Shown here: positions 57,742 to 64,000 of the stretch, one piece after another | Numbering within the stretch: the stretch's first letter is position 1 | Layout of the letters: each line of letters begins with the position of its first letter | Origin: Leucogyrophana mollusca | Lineage: Eukaryota > Basidiomycota > Agaricomycetes > Boletales | Length of the DNA: 64,000 bases | Direction of reading: 5' to 3' | Assembly: GCA_021014945.1 (NCBI GenBank) | Contig: MU266369.1 | Span: 90,810-154,809, forward strand | Translations under genes and position numbers: made by a program | Notes under the pieces: model-generated | Told to the model about the DNA's origin: nothing | What the model saw: the letters and a program-made list of their open reading frames with translations, nothing else | The model's database searches: none

Positions 57742-59429
57742 ATGGAAGCTGAGATTGTAGAGATCGTGAACGATTTGAAAGCTCTTCAGGTCATAGCATT
57801 TATTAGAGGTCAGTTGCCGCTCTCCTTGCCTGTTCTTTATTAGTGAGTTAATCTACTGCTGTTTCCACTATACAGTTGCAACCTTGGTCATCACACTCTA
57901 CGATCATGGTTCGTTCTTGTTAACTCCTATCCCGTTTGTTTGTCTTATTCGAGCGAGTGTACAGTTCAGAACTTCGCGGAAGAGGTGGAATTGATCTGGG
58001 TATGTAGGGCCGGTCGTCGGCCATCAAGTTTTGCTTAACGATCGCAGAGAGGACCAGTCTCTGGGATAACAGTGCTATACATTCTTGTATGCTCGCGGAA
58101 CCCTATAATATGCAATAGATCTGACTCTCGCCGTGCACAGAACCGGTATACGAGCAACGCATTACTTATGTACGTCGCAGTTTGTTGTCTCAATGCACAA
58201 GCACCATATCTGACCTCTTGTGTTACAGTGTTGGCGCTACCGGTATGGACCAGACTCCACTACTGATTATCTTTTTAACGAGGCTATTGTTACTTCAGTT
58301 ACCCTCAGTCATGTGCTATCTGACCAGGTCAGTTGTGTTTTACCGATGCGTGAAATCCCTGATGTCTTATTGTGGCAACTAGGTGTAAGTTCTCGTCCAT
58401 TTCGCGCTTTCAGCATTTATGAGCTCTCGGCGACATATCGCAATTATACTATAGGTGTAGGTGTTCATTCGTGCGGTCCCACTGGAGAACTATACTAAAC
58501 AGACTGTTGATCCATTAGGTTACGGATTACTCGAATTTGAAGCCTGGGGGACGTTGATCTGCGTTTGGATTGTACAAGGTTTGTGGCCCTGGTTTGTATC
58601 CATTCTCAAACGTGACCCATACTGGCGTCATTAAGGTGTCATGCAACTACGCATCTTCGCAATGTATCATGGGTCGAAGAAAATTGGTGTTATGCTAGGC
58701 ATCTGTTTTCTGGCATCTATCGTGGCCTCCGGGGTGGTTGTGTGGTTTGATGTCGGACCCAAGAGCCAATTCAGCGGTAAGCCTATCTTTACTGCATAGT
58801 CAACTGTTGATTAATGTACGTCCATGCTAAGCAACGAATGTGGTAGTCATCACCAACAGACTATGTGTTGCGTCTGGGATCAGGGTGAATTCTATGATAA
58901 TGACATATGTTCCAGTCATACCCTTCGATGTGCTCCTGTTCGGTCTCGCGGCTCGCATTTCTGCCAAGGATGCTGTAGAAGTGATACGTTCCGGAGGTGT
59001 TGGGCGGGCGAATTCGTTAATGAAAGTGCTCGCTAGAGACAGCTTGATCTACTTCCTCATGTGCGTGGTTTCTGCTTCTAAGCATGTAATGCTAATTGAA
59101 TCTGGCAGCAATCTTATATTAATGATTGTCACCATCGTAGGATGGGTCAGCCTTCCCGTGGGTATAGCTCGTTATGATCGCGATACGTTGCTTATCCCTT
59201 GGACCCTTGACCGACATAGGCAACCTATAACGAGGCAATCGCCCTACCACTTATCGACTCTGTGCTTGTTATAGCGAACTCTCGGCTGGTTCTTGGCCTT
59301 CGTGCCCGTCGGGCTCGTGCGGGGGTGCAGATTGGTGATCACATACCAGTGGGCATAAGTGGAGGGATACGTGTTATGGACGAAGGAATACCGATGCACG
59401 TGCTCAATATCCGTCGCTGTGATCCTTAG
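57742..59429 (+). CDS. DUF6533-like seven-helix membrane protein, copy B (possibly frameshifted)
   Basis: Direct duplicate of copy A, same exon layout, starting MEAEIVEIVNDLKALQ. The 5' exons give VATLVITLYDH, FAEEVELIW, VSGITVLYIL and NRYTSNALL. The exon at 58229-58327 is 99 nt, with the same 1-nt deletion relative to copy C. Downstream exons keep EFEAWGTLICVWIVQG, MQLRIFAMYHGS, TYVPVIPFDVLLFGLAARI and the C-terminal ANSRLVLGLRARRARAG. A stop follows KPIFTA at the site where copy A continues LSTVG, consistent with intron sequence or decay. The intron after NALLMY has a good GTACGT donor. Either a recently decaying gene or one with altered splicing. Confidence 0.55.
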
Positions 59430-59624
59430 AAAGACTGGATAATAGAGCGCTGGGCCCATGTCCTTGGGGAGGGCTGTCAAGTTTGATATCTATCATGTAT
59501 ACCAGGCAACACGAGTGCGAGACGTCCGGCACTCAAAGATAGGCTACCCTTTGGCTGTTCGGAGCATTGTCGATGTTTCAAGACTCCCACTGTATTTATT
59601 CTGGCCAGCGGCACATGACATTAT

Positions 59625-61308
59625 TCATCTTTTCAAAGGATCAACACTGACATCGAGCACATGCATCGGAATTCCTTCATCCAACGCACGTATCCCTCTA
59701 CCCGCGCCAGCGCAACCAACCAGCGCCACTTCACGAGCCCGGCGCGCGCGAAGGCCGAGTATCAGCCGAGAGTTCGTTATCACAATCGCAAGGTCGAGAA
59801 GTGGTACGTCTATTCCCTCGCTATAGATCACCTACGTCGTTCAAGGGGTAAGCAACGTAACACGTTATAAAGAGCTTTGCCCACCGGAAGGCACACCCAT
59901 CCTATGGTGACGACGATCACCAATGTAAGATTGCTGTCAGCGTCCAAATCAATCAGCATCACATGCCCATGCCCAGGAGCAGAAACTACACACCTCAGGA
60001 AGTAGATCAAGCTGTCTCTAGCGAGCACTTTCCTCAGCGAATGCACTCGCCCAACACCTCCCGAACGTATCACTTCCACAATGTCCCTGGCAGTGATACG
60101 AGCCGCAAGACCGAACAGGAGCGCATCGAAGGATATGACTGGAATGTACGTCTTCACTAGAAAATTCCCTCTGATCCCAGACACGGCACATCTATTGCTG
60201 TTCATGATTATCACACTTGCCACTTGGCAAGGACGGATGTAAACCAACAGCTGATAATGCATCAAAGGCGGGCTTACCGCTGAACGGGCTCTTAGGTCCA
60301 ATATTCAACCACAGAATCGCTGTGGAGGTCGCGATTTCAGCCAGAAAACATATGCTTAACAAAATGCCAATCTTCTTCGACCCGTGATACATTGCGAAGA
60401 CGCGCAGCTGCATAACACCTTGTTGTCACCAGTGTGGATTATGTTTGAGAATTTATACGAAGTTGTACTACGAACCTTGGACAATCCATGCACTTAGCAT
60501 GGTTCCCCATGCGTCAAATTCATATAGTCGATAACCTGGCCGATCAATGAGCACTTTAGCATGGTTATTCAATGACACCACACGGATAGGGACTTACACC
60601 TGTAATATAATCGCATGTTATTGGAGGCTCGAGAGCATTTGGCAGTGTGAAAATTAAAAGAACTTACATCTAATGATCACAATGAGCGTGACAAACTTGG
60701 CGGATGAATAAAACACAGCTGACCTGATCGGATAGTACATGATTAACGCAGACTGGAGTAGCGATTGCGGCGTTGTTAGAGATTCTCGGAAGTGAAATGT
60801 ACCCCTTACTGATAGCGCCGACACTAAACTAACAGGTCAGATCCAGGATACAGCGCACATTCTAGCAAATTGCGACGTACATGAGTAGTGTGTTGCCAAG
60901 ATACCGATTCTGCGTAGCACAAATCGAACCTCTTGCAGATTATAAGCGACAATAGACCTACCAGGATGTATAACACTGTAATGGGGGAGACTGGTCCTCC
61001 CTGCAATCGTTGAGCAAAGGACAGCCGATGGCCTGCACATCTCACATACCCAGATCAAGTCCACCTCATCCGCGAAAGTCTGGACTGCACACCCGCCCGG
61101 ATAAGACAGTGAACGGCATAGTAACCTGGGGAGAACGAACCGTGATCATAGACTGCAACGACCAAGGCTGAGACTGCATATGTTGAAACAGGAGTATATT
61201 AATTCGAAACTAGAGAAAGGACAAGGAGAGCGGCAACTGACCTCCAATAAATGATGTTCGCTGAAGAGCTTTCAAGTCGTATAAAATCTCTGCAATCTCA
61301 CTTTCCAT
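59625..61308 (-). CDS. DUF6533-like seven-helix membrane protein, copy C (inverted)
   Basis: Inverted relative to A and B, 3' end to 3' end with B. Starts MESEIAEILYDLKALQRTSF. The exon at 60724-60823 is 100 nt and reads VGAISKGYISLPRISNNAA then ATPVCVNHVLSDQ without a break, so C is the best candidate for the intact member. Later exons: YRLYEFDAWGTMLSAWIVQG, MQLRVFAMYHGSKKIG, TYIPVISFDALLFGLAARI and the terminal exon with AIVITNSRLILGLRARRARE, stop at 59625. Exons between 60480 and 60720 were not fully resolved. Compared with A and B it is more diverged, so the A/B duplication is younger. Function unknown; an integral membrane protein with an N-terminal DUF6533 segment. Confidence 0.62.
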
Positions 61309-61984
61309 GGGTGAAACGGGGAGGTAGGCGAAGGAATGGAGGACGATCGAACATTTAACCTTCTCTTATATTGAAACGGCCGTAGACTTTTATCGTATCC
61401 ACATCAATGGAAGTGTTTCAGCTAGCGACAAATTAGCAGGTAGGTAGTGGCGTTCGTCGCGAACGGTTGCCCTTGGTGCATCTGGGGCGCTGGCGAGCGC
61501 TTGTTTGGCATTCAACAAACTCGCAGTGCTGGAGTCCGCCAATAGTACTCGAGTGCTCTGTGCATAAAAAGCCGGTAGGCTAGCTTTACTTGCCCATCTG
61601 ATGTAGAACAGACCAAGGCCGTCTGCATGAAGGCGGACTCGGGCTACACAAACCTGTGAGAGTAGGCCGTCCATCATTGATGTTTGCATGAATCATTATT
61701 ATGACGAGAGAAGGTGGAGCAGACGCACTCAGTTTGCACCGCTGCAGAATTAGAACACCAAGAAGGGACTCAAGTTCTTGTATCCACCTCAGTCTAAGCT
61801 GTATATACGTACCGCAGCTGCAAGATCATGATGGCCGGCTCGACAACCCAGCAGGCTGTTCAAATGACCATCAAGGGCGATCTATATCACGAGTACGATA
61901 CGTCCAGGGCTCAACGGCGAGCTATCCGGAGTGTTTCATGCATCATGGCCCCTGGTGAATTAACTTGAAAGAGACAAGAAAGAA
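61309..61984. other. intergenic
   Basis: Upstream flank of copy C and of the orphan gene. It does not visibly match the upstream flanks of copies A and B. No gene was recognised; the minus-strand frame 61390-61689 lacks motifs. Confidence 0.45.
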
Positions 61985-63307
61985 ATGTTCCAATTCGAGT
62001 TGTGGTCATCCTTCGGCCCTTCCCGAACCTGTCCAACTCCTGGCCAAAATATGCTGAATTCGTGGCTGAGTAGTCCCAGCAAAGCCAGTGCAGCTCAATC
62101 GTCTACAAACAACAACCCAGACACAGCGCAGTCCCAGTCCCAAGTGGAGGCAGTCCCAAATTTGCCCCAAGGCTCGTCTCCCCATTCCCCGATCCCAGTC
62201 CCAGACGGCCACGACGATGTCCACGCCCACATAAACGATCCAAGCACGTACAGCAGCCCAGCCGTCCCAGTCACGAACCCCTTCACCTCTTCCGCAGACG
62301 AGAAATATGCAGCAAAGCCGGGAACGTTGTTCACCCCGCACGATGCTATTCTCGCAGAACTGCACGGTCGTCCGGCACCCGGCGCAGACCTGGTAGACCC
62401 TTCACGCGCGGATACGCACTCGGGCGTCACCTATGACCCAACCTCGAGTGCTATCGACACTTCGTTGTTCACGTCCGAGTCCGTGCCTGCCCAAACACTT
62501 CCTGCGGAAGTCCTCCACGACCCGTCCACAGGTCAGCGTCTAGGTTCATTCGTTCCCGTCGTTTCTTCAGGCGGAGAGATCTTCGGAGCGCCTGCACGTG
62601 GCCGCACTGGAGGTGACGAGCTGTGGTCCCATCTTTCCCGTATACTCGACCTCCAGAGCGAAATCGCAGGTATGCACGTCGCCATGGAAGGCGTCGGTAC
62701 CCGCTCAGGGCGCGCACGGAGTGGTTCTACCGTCCCAGAGAGAGGGAAGTCGAAGCCTATGACTGGCACTGCTAGGAACCCGCGCCGGCGCGGTGGGACG
62801 CTAGGTGGGGAAGACGACGAGGATGAAGGCGATGGTGATGGGGATTCAGAATACGAAGACAGCGGCCCAGAGAAGCGGAAACGGGAAGAGGAGTTTGCTC
62901 AGCTCTCGGAACGCTTTGCGGAGAGGAAAGACGCCATTGGCTCAATTATGAACAAGGTAACAAGACCGCATCCCTTGATTGGCACGATTCTCATGGTAAT
63001 ACAGCTAGACGACCTCTCTGTCGCTCTCAAGACCTTCCACGCTCTCCCCACACCCACCGTTGATCTCACCCAAGGCTCTTCTTCCCGCTCCAACACCGTA
63101 TCATCGGACACCTCTGCATTGTCCTCTTCTCCACACTTCGCGCAAACTGCCAGCATGCCAGCACTATCAATGTCAACATCACCACCACCACCACGGTTGC
63201 TCGGAAGCGTGGCTTCTACTGGTGATATCCAGCACATGGTAGACAGCCCACTGGACATGCACCCCGCGCAGTCGTTTGCTTTGGCAGAGCGTGCCCAGAA
63301 GAGTTGA
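61985..63307 (+). CDS. uncharacterised low-complexity protein
   Basis: Not recognised. Model: join(61985..62956, 63005..63307), 424 aa; a start at 62051 (MLNSWLSSPSKAS) is equally possible. The first 120 residues are Ser/Pro/Gln-rich. A more ordered stretch includes KPGTLFTPHDAILAELHGR, EVLHDPSTGQRLGSF and DELWSHLSRILDLQSEIAGMH (split: DELWSHLSRILDLQ), a likely coiled coil. Then a basic patch, an acidic run (GGEDDEDEGDGDGD) and a Lys/Glu-rich helix up to the intron. The 48-nt intron is stop-free and in frame with GTAACA donor and ATACAG acceptor; removal joins the helix SERFAERKDAIGSIMNK to LDDLSVALKTFHAL, which makes a continuous amphipathic helix. No membrane segment is visible. Confidence 0.65.
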   Translation: MFQFELWSSFGPSRTCPTPGQNMLNSWLSSPSKASAAQSSTNNNPDTAQSQSQVEAVPNLPQGSSPHSPIPVPDGHDDVHAHINDPSTYSSPAVPVTNPFTSSADEKYAAKPGTLFTPHDAILAELHGRPAPGADLVDPSRADTHSGVTYDPTSSAIDTSLFTSESVPAQTLPAEVLHDPSTGQRLGSFVPVVSSGGEIFGAPARGRTGGDELWSHLSRILDLQSEIAGMHVAMEGVGTRSGRARSGSTVPERGKSKPMTGTARNPRRRGGTLGGEDDEDEGDGDGDSEYEDSGPEKRKREEEFAQLSERFAERKDAIGSIMNKVTRPHPLIGTILMVIQLDDLSVALKTFHALPTPTVDLTQGSSSRSNTVSSDTSALSSSPHFAQTASMPALSMSTSPPPPRLLGSVASTGDIQHMVDSPLDMHPAQSFALAERAQKS

Positions 63308-63607
63308 TTTGATGCTGCGTGTACCCCATGATTTCTGCAACGAGGATTCTGTCCCTGGCCGACACTGTGAATAACACCTTCACGAACTTTAACACTTGCT
63401 ACACTTGGTTGTCTTCTTTCAGCGTGCTCGACCACCCGTGGCCATCCCGGCCCGGAGCTGGAACGACTCTGCAATGCAAACTGACCGCTGGATATTAGAT
63501 CCAATACATATATCTGCATATGATAACCCTGATGCACAGAAACACAACACTATCGAATAAGAAAAAAAAATAGGAGTCCTGCAAGACGAGGTCGCTGACA
63601 ACCACAA
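63308..63607. other. convergent intergenic region
   Basis: Shared 3' region of the orphan gene and VTA1. Contains an A-rich run (GAAAAAAAAATAG at about 63560). Nothing else recognised. Confidence 0.4.
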
Positions 63608-64000
63608 TTACCCTCCAAGTGCAGCCAATGCAGCCCGCAGTTCCTTTCTCGCCTGCTCAGCGTCCTCGTAGTCTAGCGATGAAATTGCGAAACGACAGTG
63701 CTTCTGCGCCTTTGCTATGATTGAGGGTGTCAGCTGAAACGGCGGGGGCGGCGAGGAGTGAGGCGGGGGTGCCGGGTGATAATTTATTGGTGAGTGGTGC
63801 GGCTGTCGATGGGGTGGAGAGGGAGGCATTGGAGGACCTGGAGGCGGCGGAGGCGGCATCGGAGCACCTGTCGGCGGTGGAGGCAAGGGAGGCCCCGTAG
63901 GCGGACCATGCGGGACGAACCCGTGCGGAAGGTACTCGCGTTCTTGGGACGAGACAGACGCTTTTCGGCCTCGCGTGCGTGGAGGAGAACCCGACGGCGG
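63608..64000 (-). CDS. VTA1: VTA1/LIP5, 3' end only
   Basis: Cut by the window end; only the last 131 codons or so are present. A Pro/Gly-rich linker (PPPPTGAPMPPPPPPGPPMP) leads to the C-terminal VTA1 domain: LTPSIIAKAQKHCRFAIS then SLDYEDAEQARKELRAALAALGG (split: SLDYEDAEQARKEL, RAALAALGG). Vta1 activates the AAA ATPase Vps4 in ESCRT-III disassembly and multivesicular body formation; this C-terminal helical hairpin is the part that binds Vps4. The N-terminal MIT repeats must lie beyond the window. The frame is open to the window edge. Confidence 0.88.
   Translation of the reverse strand, partial: PPSGSPPRTRGRKASVSSQEREYLPHGFVPHGPPTGPPLPPPPTGAPMPPPPPPGPPMPPSPPHRQPHHSPINYHPAPPPHSSPPPPFQLTPSIIAKAQKHCRFAISSLDYEDAEQARKELRAALAALGG

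Larger units (their letters stand above)
54210..59500. repeat. segmental direct duplication (about 54210-56660 and 57240-59500)
   Basis: Two diverged direct copies, each with an upstream flank, a DUF6533-like gene and a 3' flank (both 3' flanks share CCTTGGG/CCTTGGGG-A-GG-C-GTCAAGTTTG about 20-40 bp after the stop). The second unit is followed by an inverted complete gene copy; the first by only a remnant of one. Boundaries were judged by eye. Confidence 0.75.

Noticed and set aside
58200..58228. A 28-nt intron in DUF6533 copies A and B
   Set aside because: Too short for a spliceosomal intron; a GTACAT/GTACGT donor upstream gives a 59-nt intron with a normal branch site.

Overview
This window is nuclear DNA of a filamentous basidiomycete, most likely an agaricomycete (mushroom-forming fungus). 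The genes are dense, on both strands, and cut by many short introns, mostly 45-60 nt with GT-AG ends and CTGAC/CTAAC-like branch sites. The gene content fits: a fused PabA-PabB protein, an FBXO21-like protein, HEAT-repeat TTI1, t-UTP WDR75/UTP17, mitochondrial DNA polymerase gamma, and the basidiomycete-expanded families DUF6593 and DUF6533. No rRNA, tRNA, CRISPR or intact transposon was seen. I built the gene models by hand from splice signals and conserved motifs; phases were checked arithmetically for every model with exon lists, but no search was run.

Layout. 0.5-1.1 kb: a DUF6593-like gene (-). 2.1-4.5 kb: aminodeoxychorismate synthase (-), divergent from TTI1 (4.8-8.3 kb, +). 8.3-9.8 kb: dCMP deaminase (-). 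10.3-11.5 kb: RNase P/MRP subunit POP3 (-). 12.2-14.1 kb: amidase (+). 15.0-16.1 kb: GNAT acetyltransferase (+). 16.4-18.5 kb: F-box/YccV protein (-). 18.8-20.8 kb: condensation-like acyltransferase (-). 22.0-25.7 kb: a divergent pair, GDP-fucose-transporter-like (-) and O-fucosyltransferase-like (+). 26.3-27.5 kb: ketopantoate-reductase family (-). 28.0-29.6 kb: xylose-reductase-like AKR with 12 exons (+). 29.8-32.5 kb: PB1...UBA-like protein (+). 34.3-36.0 kb: F-box protein (+). 36.3-38.9 kb: two tandem homeobox genes (+). 39.2-42.5 kb: WDR75/UTP17 (-). 42.9-45.2 kb: SAM methyltransferase with a long C-terminal extension (-). 45.9-47.3 kb: FSP1/AIFM2-like oxidoreductase (-). 47.6-49.8 kb: GNL1-type permuted GTPase (+). 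50.1-54.1 kb: DNA polymerase gamma (-). 54.2-61.3 kb: an accessory block of DUF6533-like seven-helix proteins made by segmental duplication: two direct copies, one inverted copy and one truncated remnant. 62.0-63.3 kb: basidiomycete orphan (+). 63.6-64.0 kb: 3' end of VTA1 (-).

Most genes are independent housekeeping units. The clearest functional link is the divergent GDP-fucose transporter/fucosyltransferase pair, which share one 417-bp promoter region. ABZ1 (folate), DCD1 (dUMP supply) and POLG touch nucleotide metabolism, but nothing shows co-regulation. The observations most worth following are an unusual number of GC-AG introns (5 of about 84), several stop-free 3n introns and microexons that automatic callers would miss, a PB1/LIR-like/UBA-like candidate autophagy receptor, a tandem homeobox pair with shared unnamed motifs, and the DUF6533 duplication block with a frameshift shared by two copies.
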